Source: Listeria farberi (GTDB lineage Bacteria; Bacillota; Bacilli; Lactobacillales; Listeriaceae). From it: a DNA stretch of 36,312 nucleotides. A model generated the notes under the pieces. The model made no database searches, was not told where the DNA came from, and was given only the letters and a program-made list of their open reading frames with translations. How positions within the stretch are numbered: the first letter of the stretch is position 1; each line of letters begins with the position of its first letter. The stretch spans positions 1-36,312 of the forward strand of contig NZ_JAARZJ010000017.1 of the NCBI RefSeq assembly GCF_014229245.1. The letters are read 5' to 3'. The position numbers and the translations under genes were made by a program. Of the stretch, positions 1-7,868 are shown one piece after another.

Positions 1-54
1 ATATAAACACTATACTTGGGGCAAAAAAATTTCTCGCGCTACTCACCGATACAA

Positions 55-76
55 TAGTTAGGTTATACTCTAACTA
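55..76 (+). promoter_or_regulatory. Dyad symmetry over a -10-like box
   Basis: TAGTTAG at 55-61 and CTAACTA at 70-76 form a perfect 7-bp inverted repeat. TATACT at 64-69 lies inside it and looks like a -10 box for the gene starting at 138. I see no good -35 box at 16-18 bp. A repressor binding the dyad would cover the -10, but this is inference. Confidence 0.35.
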
Positions 77-137
77 AAATAATATTTGAAAACAAGAGGA
101 TAGTTTTAGCTATTTAATTTGTAAAGGAGCTAACAGC

Positions 138-770
138 ATGAATAAAAACACTATAAAAGATTTAATACTTAGTATAGAACAAAGACCAACTATGTTCCTA
201 AGAAATAAAACAATAGATGCATTAAGTGATTTTTTAAATGGTTATTTGATGGGGTGTAGAAAAGAAATAATGAAAGGATATTCAATCGATTTTTGGTTTT
301 TCCATGAGTTTATAAAGAACTATTATAATTATAGTTACTCCACTTCTGGATGGACTAATATGATACTTGAACATTGTTGTGACGACCAAGAAAAGGCCTT
401 TCACGTTTTCTTTCAAAGGTACCATGAATTTATGAAAATTAGTGTAGAATCTGTCTATAAAGCAGACTTGAAGGAAAGTAATAGTATATTTCATTTTGAT
501 ATGACAAAAGGAAAAAATCTTGTGGTAAATTTAGATTTAGAACAGCTAGAACCAGTATATAAAAACCCAAAAAGCTATATAGTATTGAAACTATCTCTTA
601 ATAATGGTTTTATTTTGTTAGTAGAATCTAATAATCTATTCTATCAAGAAAGAAAATTATTTAAAAATCTTTCAGAAATCGATCATGAAATTTCAAGCTT
701 ATTTGGAACAGTTCAGCAACTTCATCCAATTGCAATTGAGACATTAAATAATTTGGAATATTATACTTAA
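138..770 (+). CDS. Hypothetical protein, possible immunity-type protein
   Basis: This 210-residue protein is cytosolic in appearance, with no signal peptide and no membrane segment. The ATG is preceded by AAAGGAGC at a good distance. The N-terminal half (about residues 9-105) contains RPTMFL, then FLNGYLMG, STSGWTNMILEHC and a DDQEKAFHVFFQRYHEF stretch. That pattern reminds me of uncharacterised proteins found near polymorphic toxins, often as immunity proteins, but I cannot name the family with certainty. The C-terminal half (about 115-210) looks like a separate beta-rich unit that I do not recognise. The gene stands alone between an operator-like promoter and a strong terminator at 861-898. 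It is visibly more AT-rich than the housekeeping genes further right, which fits an accessory or acquired gene. No function is assigned; the gene itself looks real. Confidence 0.7.
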   Translation: MNKNTIKDLILSIEQRPTMFLRNKTIDALSDFLNGYLMGCRKEIMKGYSIDFWFFHEFIKNYYNYSYSTSGWTNMILEHCCDDQEKAFHVFFQRYHEFMKISVESVYKADLKESNSIFHFDMTKGKNLVVNLDLEQLEPVYKNPKSYIVLKLSLNNGFILLVESNNLFYQERKLFKNLSEIDHEISSLFGTVQQLHPIAIETLNNLEYYT

Positions 771-860
771 ATAAATATGGAAATGTGTTTGCTTATATAT
801 GCCCTAATAAGTTTTATGGAACATAATAGTTCGGATAAAACTGCAAATAGAAAAACCAAA

Positions 861-898
861 AACAAGCAATCCGGGTTTCGCGGATTGCTTGTTTTTTT
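861..898. terminator. Bidirectional rho-independent terminator
   Basis: A 13-bp stem, AACAAGCAATCCG at 861-873 with CGGATTGCTTGTT at 881-893, has a 7-base loop. It is followed by a T run on the plus strand and preceded by an A-rich stretch. It can end both the gene at 138-770 and the minus-strand psiE-like gene. Confidence 0.85.
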
Positions 899-1310
899 AC
901 CCTTCTCGTTTCAGCATCTTCGTATTAGCTATAAACAACGCGGCGACAAGTAAGAGAATCGCCCCTGAAAGTATTAGCGTGGAAGTTGCGCTAGAGTGAT
1001 CGACAATAATAAATCGAATAATTGCTGTGATACCAATATAAATAAAATAACGCAGCGGAAAATGGAAATGAGATTCGAAATATTTTACAATAAGCGCAAT
1101 AAATTCAAAATAAAGGAAAAACGTCAAAATATCTTGCGTCATATAATAGTAAGAAACGTCCGTATCTAAGAAGAAAATATTATTGAAAATCGTAAATGCC
1201 TCTCTAATTAAAAAAGCAACAAGGGTAAAACCGACCATAATAAGCGCCAGATTTAGGGTGATTCGTAGCAGGATGGGAACAATAGAAGAAATTTTTTCTA
1301 ATCGTTTCAT
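897..1310 (-). CDS. psiE: PsiE-like membrane protein
   Basis: This 137-residue integral membrane protein has about four hydrophobic segments and short polar loops. Length and layout match the phosphate-starvation-inducible PsiE family (E. coli PsiE is about 136 residues). Recognisable parts are the N-terminal amphipathic stretch and the [14 protein letters not shown] and [16 protein letters not shown] regions. The biochemical role of PsiE is not established, and its Gram-positive relatives are named by homology only. I place the start at 1310, because AAAGGAGG sits six bases before that ATG. An in-frame ATG at 1352 would add 14 residues encoded across this ribosome site and is unlikely. The stop codon lies at the edge of the shared terminator at 861-898. 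The gene is divergent from the ABC exporter. No PhoB-type box is apparent. Confidence 0.8.
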   Translation of the reverse strand: MKRLEKISSIVPILLRITLNLALIMVGFTLVAFLIREAFTIFNNIFFLDTDVSYYYMTQDILTFFLYFEFIALIVKYFESHFHFPLRYFIYIGITAIIRFIIVDHSSATSTLILSGAILLLVAALFIANTKMLKREG

Positions 1311-1359
1311 CAGTTGCCTCCTTTCCAAAAACAATATCGCTTTTTTAGTCATTTTACAC

Positions 1360-1365
1360 TATAAT
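1360..1365 (+). promoter_or_regulatory. -10 box candidate for the ABC exporter gene
   Basis: TATAAT at 1360-1365 lies 36 bases before the proposed ATT start at 1401. The matching -35 region is poor, so this is a partial promoter call in the psiE/ABC divergent intergenic region. Confidence 0.4.
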
Positions 1366-1400
1366 GGGAACCATGACTATTTTTAAGGGGGGAGTTTGTC

Positions 1401-3179
1401 ATTCTAAAAAGGTTTTTTAGTTATTATAAACCGTATCGGACACTTTTTATCATTGATTTTGGTTGTGCTGTTTTAGCTGCTATTTTGGAGCTCGCATTTC
1501 CGGTCGCTGTAAATCATGTGATTGATACATTACTTCCAGGAAAAGATTTTGGGCTAATTATTACGGCAGCTTTAGCCTTATTATTCTTTTACATACTTAA
1601 TACATTTATGCAGTACATTGTCACTTATTTTGGCCATATGCTAGGTCTTAACATAGAAACAGATATGCGTAGAGATTTATTCAGTCATTTGCAAAAACAA
1701 CCATTTGGCTTTTACGATAATCAGAAAACAGGAAAATTGATGTCGCGCATGACAACCGATTTATTTGAAATTGGCGAAGTGGCACATCATGGTCCGGAAG
1801 ATATTTTTATTTCAATTATGTCGCTATTTGGCGCATTTTTCCTAATGCTAAACATTAACGTCAAGCTGGCGATTTCTACATTTATTTTAGTCCCCATTTT
1901 GACAGTGTTAATAGTTTATTTCAACAAACGAATGACCAAAGTAACGACCGGGATTTTTAAAGATTTAGGGAATTTTAATGCTGGAGTAGAAAATGCAATC
2001 AGTGGCGTTCGGGTTGTTCAGGCGTTTGCTAATGAACCGCATGAAAAAGGTCGTTTTGCAGTTTTAAATCAAGCTTACCGTAAATCAAAACTCATGTTTT
2101 ATAAAGTGATGGGACTTAGTTTTTCATTTAACTATTTTCTTATGCGATTAATTAGTTTGTTTGCTTTGTTATTTGGAGCATACTTTACGATTAATGGGGA
2201 GATTTCATATGGTGAATTTGTTGGTTTTATTTTACTAACAAACGTTTTCATCCGACCAATTGAGAAAATCAATAATGTTATCGAAAGCTATCCGAAAGGG
2301 TTCGCGGGCTTTAAGCGTTTCCTAGAAGTGATGGATACGGAGCCCGCAATTCAAGATGAAAAAGATGCTAAACCGGCTTCAGCATTCCGCGGTGACATTG
2401 AATATAAACAAGTTTCTTTTGAATACAGTGACGGGAAAAATGTCTTGAGTCATATTAATCTTTCTATTAAAGCTGGCGAAACAGTCGCATTTGTTGGACC
2501 AAGTGGTGCTGGGAAAACGACGATTTGTAATTTATTGCCACGTTTTTATGACGTTTCAGATGGGGAAATTACTATTGATGCAGAAAACATTAAACATTTT
2601 ACTTTACCATCTTTACGAGCGCAAATCGGCGTAGTGCAACAAGATGTCTTTTTATTTTCCGGGACGGTTCGTGAAAATATCGCTTACGGAAAATTAGACG
2701 CTAGTGAGGAAGAAATTGAGCATGTTGTAAAACTCGCGCATCTTTCAAAAGTAGTAGAAGAGATGCCAGATGGGCTAGATACAATTATTGGTGAGCGCGG
2801 AGTAAAACTTTCTGGCGGACAAAAACAACGGTTAGCAATCGCACGAATGTTTCTAAAAAATCCACCAATTTTAATTTTAGATGAGGCAACTTCGGCACTG
2901 GATACAGAAACAGAACAAGTCATTCAAGCTTCATTAGAAGAACTAGCGGAAGGTCGAACTACTTTAATAATCGCACATAGACTCGCTACCATTAAGCATG
3001 CTGACCGAATTATCGTTGTAAATGAAGCAGGCATAGCAGAAACAGGGACTCATAAAGAACTTTTAGCGAAAGAAAATGGTGCATATAAACGATTATATGA
3101 TGCGCAATTTAATACGATTAATGAAAAAGGGGTTCCAATTTTGGGATCCCTTTTTTATATTGTCTTTTGCGTTCTTTGA
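1401..3179 (+). CDS. ABC exporter half-transporter (membrane domain plus ATPase)
   Basis: This is a type IV (MsbA/LmrA-like) half-transporter that would work as a dimer in the cytoplasmic membrane. Six membrane segments fill roughly residues 15-300. The ATPase domain follows with Walker A GPSGAGKTT (near residue 366), a Q-loop QQDVFLFSG, signature [13 protein letters not shown], Walker B ILILDEATSAL and an H-loop AHRL. The start matters. The first conventional codon, a TTG at 1485, has no ribosome site and would cut into the first membrane helix. Upstream in-frame sequence from 1401 reads ILKRFFSYYKPYRTLFIIDF, a normal exporter N-terminus, with GGGGGGAG at 1387-1394 six bases before ATT. No ATG, GTG or TTG in frame lies between the stop at 1374 and 1485, so ATT is the likely start, giving 592 residues. 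The 3' end is also odd: the frame passes through the hairpin at 3124-3156 and stops at 3177. The substrate is unknown (drug, lipid or peptide). Confidence 0.85.
   Translation: MLKRFFSYYKPYRTLFIIDFGCAVLAAILELAFPVAVNHVIDTLLPGKDFGLIITAALALLFFYILNTFMQYIVTYFGHMLGLNIETDMRRDLFSHLQKQPFGFYDNQKTGKLMSRMTTDLFEIGEVAHHGPEDIFISIMSLFGAFFLMLNINVKLAISTFILVPILTVLIVYFNKRMTKVTTGIFKDLGNFNAGVENAISGVRVVQAFANEPHEKGRFAVLNQAYRKSKLMFYKVMGLSFSFNYFLMRLISLFALLFGAYFTINGEISYGEFVGFILLTNVFIRPIEKINNVIESYPKGFAGFKRFLEVMDTEPAIQDEKDAKPASAFRGDIEYKQVSFEYSDGKNVLSHINLSIKAGETVAFVGPSGAGKTTICNLLPRFYDVSDGEITIDAENIKHFTLPSLRAQIGVVQQDVFLFSGTVRENIAYGKLDASEEEIEHVVKLAHLSKVVEEMPDGLDTIIGERGVKLSGGQKQRLAIARMFLKNPPILILDEATSALDTETEQVIQASLEELAEGRTTLIIAHRLATIKHADRIIVVNEAGIAETGTHKELLAKENGAYKRLYDAQFNTINEKGVPILGSLFYIVFCVL
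3124..3156. terminator. Bidirectional terminator inside two convergent reading frames
   Basis: AAAAAGGGGTTCC (3124-3136) pairs with GGGATCCCTTTTT (3143-3155) over 13 bp with two G-U pairs and a 6-base loop. T runs follow in both orientations. It ends the MFS gene normally on the minus strand. It lies within the last codons of the ABC exporter frame. Confidence 0.8.
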
Positions 3180-4366
3180 TAGAGGATAAAAATCGCTGCT
3201 ATGATTAAAACGATGCCCATAACAGCCGGAGCAGCATGACCAAGTGTAATATAAAGTTGCCCACCAATAATTGGACCGATAATACGCGCCAATGACTGAA
3301 TGGCTTGACTACCACCTTGAATCCGACCTTGTTCGCTAGCGCTAGCAGATTTTGAAACCATTCCGTTAAAAGAAGGACCAAAAATCGAGTCACCAAATCC
3401 AAAGACGAACATTCCAATAACGAGTAGGGAGGCAAGTGTGAAAATCGAGGATGCTGCAATAAGCGAGTAACCGATAATTTCAGCAATCATTCCAAGAATA
3501 GCAATTTGCTTATCCGTTAACTTAATAAGCAGTTTGGGCATTACGAAAGATTGTGACAAGATATCTTGAATTCCTATAATTGAAAACATCATCCCAATTA
3601 AAGCTGGCTTCCAACTGAAACTATCAATGGCAAATTGTGACATGACAGCTTGCAAGGAACCATTTGGAACCCAAATGAAAAATGCGGCTAGTAGTAAACG
3701 ACCCAGATGCTTGATTGTTAGGATATTACACAGTTGGGAAAACGGATTGAGTCGCACAAGCGGAATTCGTTTTAAGCGATTGGCTTCTTCTAAACTCTCA
3801 GGCATATAAAAATAGCCAAATATAAAATTGATTAAAGTAATCGCCGCACCAAGGAAAAATGGCATAGCATAGCCAAAGTGAGCAATGAAACCGCCGAAAG
3901 CCGGGCCAAGTGCAGCACCCGCACCAGCCGTGGCACTAACCCAACCAAAATATTTCGTCCGCTGTTCTTGCGGCGTAATATCAGCGAAAAAAGCAAACAG
4001 CGTACTAACACTCCCGCCAGTAATCCCTTCGATAATCCGACCAAGAAAGAGCACCCATAGTGCCCCTCCAAGCCCGAAAATAAAGTAACCAATTGCTGAA
4101 CCCACAAAACAAATAAGTAATACTGGTCGTCTGCCAAATCGGTCACTTAAAGCACCAAGTCCAGGAGCAGCAAAAAATACACATAGAGCATAAACCGATG
4201 TGAGCAGTGTCACCAAAAGTGCTTGATCACTGGAATTTGTTACATAAGGTGCAACGAGAAATGGAACGACGGGCATAATAATGCTAAAACCCATTCCACA
4301 TAAAAATACGGATATAAGACCAAAAAGTAAAGTTTTCTTGTTAAGGAAAGATTTAGTGGAAGACAT
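3155..4366 (-). CDS. MFS efflux transporter, TetA/multidrug (DHA1) type
   Basis: This 403-residue protein has twelve hydrophobic segments, the usual size for a DHA1 drug:proton antiporter. The motif A loop after helix 2 reads GALSDRFGRRPV, and the motif C region in helix 5 reads AGAALGPAFGG, both typical of proton-driven exporters. FAAPGLGALSDRFGRR and FADITPQEQRTKYFGW resemble TetA-class tetracycline pumps. Listeria genomes annotate the equivalent gene as tetracycline-resistance-like, but real substrates cannot be read from sequence. AGGAGA lies just upstream of the ATG at 4366. A good promoter (TTGACA, 17 bp, TAAGCT) lies at 4414-4442 with operator-like repeats. The MarR gene lies upstream on the same strand with its own promoter and terminator, so the two are separate units probably under one regulator. 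Confidence 0.88.
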   Translation of the reverse strand: MSSTKSFLNKKTLLFGLISVFLCGMGFSIIMPVVPFLVAPYVTNSSDQALLVTLLTSVYALCVFFAAPGLGALSDRFGRRPVLLICFVGSAIGYFIFGLGGALWVLFLGRIIEGITGGSVSTLFAFFADITPQEQRTKYFGWVSATAGAGAALGPAFGGFIAHFGYAMPFFLGAAITLINFIFGYFYMPESLEEANRLKRIPLVRLNPFSQLCNILTIKHLGRLLLAAFFIWVPNGSLQAVMSQFAIDSFSWKPALIGMMFSIIGIQDILSQSFVMPKLLIKLTDKQIAILGMIAEIIGYSLIAASSIFTLASLLVIGMFVFGFGDSIFGPSFNGMVSKSASASEQGRIQGGSQAIQSLARIIGPIIGGQLYITLGHAAPAVMGIVLIIAAIFILYQRTQKTI

Positions 4367-4393
4367 ATAATTCTCCTATCAATTATTTAATTA

Positions 4394-4443
4394 GTGTCCT
4401 AGGAAACATAAATAGCTTACCTCCTTTTTGTTTCCTTGTCAAC
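4394..4443 (-). promoter_or_regulatory. MFS gene promoter with candidate MarR operators
   Basis: Read on the minus strand, TTGACA (4437-4442) and TAAGCT (4414-4419) are 17 bp apart. GTTTCCTTGTCAAC on the plus strand (4430-4443) covers the -35 box. It recurs with two changes over the -35 box of the MarR gene itself (5017-5030). A second element, GTGTCCTAGGAAAC at 4394-4407, is a near-palindrome built from the same GTKTCCT half-site and lies just downstream of the -10. Confidence 0.6.
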
Positions 4444-4490
4444 AAAAATAAATAATAAAAAACAGCCTAACATGAAATAGCTAGGCTGTT
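4440..4490 (-). terminator. Terminator of the MarR gene
   Basis: On the minus strand AACAGCCTAG pairs with TAGGCTGTT around a loop (plus coordinates 4461-4490). It is followed by a T-rich tract (the A-rich stretch at 4443-4462 on the plus strand). It separates the MarR gene from the MFS gene. Confidence 0.75.
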
Positions 4491-4497
4491 GGCGGGT

Positions 4498-4968
4498 CTA
4501 TTCAGATTTTGATGCTAAAACTTTCTTCATTTCTGTATCTAGATGACGACTATACTTATCCACAAATTTTAACACTTCGGCATATTGCTCATCCGATACG
4601 TCTTCAAAAACGACTTTATCACGATCCAAAAATTCTTGATGTAAATTATCATGTACTTGGTTTATTTCAGCTCCTTTAGACGTTAAACGGAAATAGATCT
4701 CTTTCTTATTCTCTGGTTTTTGATAGCTTTCAATATATTCTTTATCCATTAATTTTTTAGTAATTTTACTAATCGCGCTTTTAGTCATATAGAAAGCTTC
4801 CGCGAGTTTAGTTACGTTTGGGTCCTCGTTTTTAGCAATAAATTCAATGCAGTGAACTTCGGAAGGTTTATATCCCTCAAGCGCTTTTTCCATCTTTACT
4901 TTGTTAATCCATGCAAGCTTATTAAACAACTCTCTGACGTTCGCCATGACTTGTTCATTTTTATCCAT
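4498..4968 (-). CDS. MarR-family transcriptional regulator
   Basis: This 156-residue winged-helix protein is of normal length for MarR. The DNA-binding part lies at about residues 35-110. VTKLAEAFYMTKSAISKITK is the helix-turn-helix, followed by a KKEIYFRLTSKG wing. The N- and C-terminal helices would form the dimer interface. The start is the ATG at 4968 with AGGAGG upstream; an ATG five bases earlier lies too close to that site. Its promoter (TTGAAA, 17 bp, TATACT) carries the same GTKTCCTTKTCAAC element as the MFS promoter. It is therefore likely that it represses itself and the pump and responds to a pump substrate. That is inference from position and motif. It is divergent from the calcium ATPase gene, with about 200 bp between. 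Confidence 0.87.
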   Translation of the reverse strand: MDKNEQVMANVRELFNKLAWINKVKMEKALEGYKPSEVHCIEFIAKNEDPNVTKLAEAFYMTKSAISKITKKLMDKEYIESYQKPENKKEIYFRLTSKGAEINQVHDNLHQEFLDRDKVVFEDVSDEQYAEVLKFVDKYSRHLDTEMKKVLASKSE

Positions 4969-5000
4969 GCCATGCCCTCCTAAGTTATCTTTCTGATTGT

Positions 5001-5030
5001 AGTATAGTTGTTTTTTGTGTCCTTTTCAAC
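5001..5030 (-). promoter_or_regulatory. MarR gene promoter with shared operator motif
   Basis: On the minus strand TTGAAA (plus 5024-5029) and TATACT (plus 5001-5006) are separated by exactly 17 bp. GTGTCCTTTTCAAC (5017-5030) covers the -35 box and matches 12 of 14 bases of the element at 4430-4443. Confidence 0.65.
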
Positions 5031-5064
5031 TATTTTTCGTCCCTTAGTAGCTAAAAAGAAGGCT

Positions 5065-5145
5065 TGTAAGCGCTGTTTGTTAAGAGTGTGTAAATTATCC
5101 ATGTTATCAATATTATTTCACTGTTAAGATTTGTTATACTTAACA
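5065..5145 (+). promoter_or_regulatory. Promoter region of the calcium ATPase gene with a dyad over the -10
   Basis: TGTTATACT at 5132-5140 is an extended -10 box. TGTTAAG (5122-5128) and CTTAACA (5139-5145) make a perfect inverted repeat around it, and a third TGTTAAG lies at 5078-5084. TGTAAGCGCTGTTT at 5065-5078 matches the catabolite (cre) consensus at 12 of 14 positions. The dyad suggests a repressor; which one is unknown. Confidence 0.5.
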
Positions 5146-5174
5146 CATAAACTGTTTGGAAGGGGCTGACATGA

Positions 5175-7817
5175 TTGGAGATTTACCGCAAAAGCGCGGC
5201 AGATACATTTAAACAACTAGAAGCAACAGAACAAGGCTTAACAACTAGTGAGGTAACAAAACGACAAGAAAAATATGGCTTTAACGAATTGAAGAATAAA
5301 AAGAAAGACCCGCTTTGGAAGCTTTTTCTCGAAACATTTAAAGATCCAATGGTTATTGTTTTAGTCATTGCTGCCATAGTGCAGTTAGTTCTAGGCGAAG
5401 TAGTGGAATCGCTTATTATCTTTTTAGTACTTATCGTGAACTCGATAATTAGTGTAGTTCAGACGAGAAAAGCAGAAAGTTCACTCGATGCGTTACGAGA
5501 AATGTCTGCGCCAGTCGCTAAGGTTATTCGCGATGGCTCTAAACAAAGCATTCATGCGCGCGAACTTGTCCCAGGTGATATCGTTATTTTAGATGCAGGT
5601 GATTTTGTCCCAGCAGATGGCCGTTTATTCGAAAGTGGCTCATTAAAAATTGACGAAGGTATGCTAACAGGAGAATCGGAAGCAGTTGAGAAATATATCG
5701 ATACCATTCCGGATGAAGTAGGGCTTGGCGACCGAGTGAATATGGTGTTTAGTGGCTCGCTCGTTGTTTATGGTCGCGGGATGTTTGTCGTAACAGGTAC
5801 AGCCAGCGAAACGGAAATCGGCAAAATCGCTGGACTTCTTGAAACAGCAGAAGCGAAACAAACACCACTACAAAGAAAACTAGAATCATTTAGTAAGAAG
5901 TTAGGAATTGGTATTTTAGCACTCTGTGTACTTATTTTTGCAGTAGAGGCAGGGCGTGTGTTACTTGGCGACAATTCAGCGGATATGGCAACAGCGATTC
6001 TAAATGCCTTTATGTTTGCTGTGGCCGTAGCTGTAGCAGCAATTCCAGAAGCACTTTCTTCTATTGTAACGATTGTACTCGCGGTTGGAACAAACAAAAT
6101 GGCGAAACAGCATGCGATTATTAGAAAACTTCCAGCAGTGGAGACACTCGGCTCCACAAGTGTTATTTGTACCGATAAAACCGGCACACTAACTCAAAAT
6201 AAAATGACTGTTGTTGATTACTTTTTACCTGATGGAACAAAGGAAAACTTCCCAGATAGTCCAGAAAATTGGTCAGAAGGGGAGCGCCGTTTAATTCATA
6301 TAGCGGTACTTTGTAATGACTCGAATATTAATAGTGAAGGTAAAGAGTTAGGCGATCCAACTGAAGTGGCGCTAATTGCCTTTAGTAATAAAAATAACCA
6401 AGATTACAATGAAATACGCGAAAAATTTATTCGTGAAGGGGAAATTCCGTTTGATTCTGACCGTAAACTAATGTCTACACTTCATACTTTCAATGAAAAC
6501 AAAGCAATGCTCACAAAAGGCGGACCAGATGTAATGTTCGCGCGTTGTAGTTATGTTTTCCTTGATGGGGAAGAAAAGCCGCTAACAGAAGAAATTTTAA
6601 CGAAACTAAAAGAAACAAACGAAGAATTCTCGAATCAAGCGCTTCGTGTCCTAGCTTACGGCTACAAACGGATGCCGGCAGACACAACTGAATTAAAATT
6701 AGAAGACGAGCAAGACATCGTACTCGTTGGCTTAACCGCAATGATTGATCCGCCTCGTGAAGCTGTTTATGCTTCCATTGAAGAATCTAAAAAAGCAGGT
6801 ATTCGCACTGTCATGATTACTGGCGATCACAAAACAACAGCACAAGCGATCGGTCGTGATATTGGTTTAATGGATGCAGATGACATCGCCTTAACTGGTC
6901 AAGAACTAGACGCTATGCCAGAAGAAGAACTTGATAAAAAACTAGAACATATCGCTGTTTATGCCCGAGTTTCCCCGGAAAATAAAATCCGTATCGTCAA
7001 AGCTTGGCAGAAAAAAGGAAAAATTACCGCAATGACTGGTGACGGTGTGAATGATGCACCTGCTCTAAAACAAGCCGATATTGGTGTCGCAATGGGTAGC
7101 GGAACAGATGTTGCAAAAGACTCTGCCGCGATGATTTTGACCGATGATAATTTCGTTTCGATTGTGGATGCAGTTGGCGTTGGTAGAACGGTTTTTGATA
7201 ATATTAAGAAATCTATCGCTTACTTATTTGCAGGAAATTTAGGCGCGATTATTGCGATTTTATTCGCGCTAGTGCTTGACTGGATTAATCCGTTCACAGC
7301 GTTACAATTACTATTTATCAACTTAGTCAATGACTCTTTACCAGCAATCGCTCTAGGTATGGAAAAAGCAGAACCTGACGTGATGAAACGCAAACCAAGA
7401 GATATTAATGAAGGTATTTTTGCAGGTGGAACGATGCACGCGGTTATCAGTCGTGGTGTATTAATTGGTATCGCCGTTATTATTTCACAATACATCGGTA
7501 TGCAGATTTCACCTGAAATGAGTGTGGCGATGGCATTTACTACCCTTATCTTAGCGCGTACACTCCAAACATTTGCAGCTCGCTCAAACGTCCAAACAGC
7601 ATTTGGCGCAGGATTTTTTAGCAACAAATACGTAATCGGCGCAGTATTACTTTGTTTCGTCTTATATGGAATTACAGTATTACCAGGAGCTCGCGAAATC
7701 TTCTCCATCCCAGTGACATTTGGCTTACATGAATGGTCGATTGCAGCAGGGTTAGCACTTGCAGCAGTTGTGATGATGGAGATTATTAAAGTAGTTCAGA
7801 ATAAGTTTTTTAAATAA
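5175..7817 (+). CDS. Calcium-transporting P-type ATPase (LMCA1, SERCA-like)
   Basis: This 880-residue P2A-type ATPase exports calcium from the cytosol using ATP. It closely matches L. monocytogenes LMCA1 (Lmo0841) as I recall it. Visible elements include the actuator TGES at residues 165-168, phosphorylation site DKTGTLT with Asp334, KGGPDVMFARC in the nucleotide domain, TGDGVNDAPA in the P domain, and about ten membrane helices. Glu292 (in PEAL) and Asn716/Asp720 (NLVNDS) correspond to the single calcium site. Arg795, reported in LMCA1 to occupy the position of the second site, is present. The start is TTG at 5175 with GGAAGGGG upstream; an ATG at 5171 is in another frame and the in-frame codon before TTG is a stop. 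The gene is monocistronic with a terminator at 7826. It is known for alkaline pH and calcium tolerance in Listeria. Confidence in identity is very high. Confidence 0.97.
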   Translation: MEIYRKSAADTFKQLEATEQGLTTSEVTKRQEKYGFNELKNKKKDPLWKLFLETFKDPMVIVLVIAAIVQLVLGEVVESLIIFLVLIVNSIISVVQTRKAESSLDALREMSAPVAKVIRDGSKQSIHARELVPGDIVILDAGDFVPADGRLFESGSLKIDEGMLTGESEAVEKYIDTIPDEVGLGDRVNMVFSGSLVVYGRGMFVVTGTASETEIGKIAGLLETAEAKQTPLQRKLESFSKKLGIGILALCVLIFAVEAGRVLLGDNSADMATAILNAFMFAVAVAVAAIPEALSSIVTIVLAVGTNKMAKQHAIIRKLPAVETLGSTSVICTDKTGTLTQNKMTVVDYFLPDGTKENFPDSPENWSEGERRLIHIAVLCNDSNINSEGKELGDPTEVALIAFSNKNNQDYNEIREKFIREGEIPFDSDRKLMSTLHTFNENKAMLTKGGPDVMFARCSYVFLDGEEKPLTEEILTKLKETNEEFSNQALRVLAYGYKRMPADTTELKLEDEQDIVLVGLTAMIDPPREAVYASIEESKKAGIRTVMITGDHKTTAQAIGRDIGLMDADDIALTGQELDAMPEEELDKKLEHIAVYARVSPENKIRIVKAWQKKGKITAMTGDGVNDAPALKQADIGVAMGSGTDVAKDSAAMILTDDNFVSIVDAVGVGRTVFDNIKKSIAYLFAGNLGAIIAILFALVLDWINPFTALQLLFINLVNDSLPAIALGMEKAEPDVMKRKPRDINEGIFAGGTMHAVISRGVLIGIAVIISQYIGMQISPEMSVAMAFTTLILARTLQTFAARSNVQTAFGAGFFSNKYVIGAVLLCFVLYGITVLPGAREIFSIPVTFGLHEWSIAAGLALAAVVMMEIIKVVQNKFFK

Positions 7818-7825
7818 AATCATAT

Positions 7826-7868
7826 AAACACAGAAATTCCTTGATTAACTAAGGATTTCTGTGTTTTT
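7826..7868 (+). terminator. Terminator of the calcium ATPase gene
   Basis: AAACACAGAAATTCCTT (7826-7842) pairs with AAGGATTTCTGTGTTT (7851-7866) with one bulge and a short loop, followed by T residues. Confidence 0.85.
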
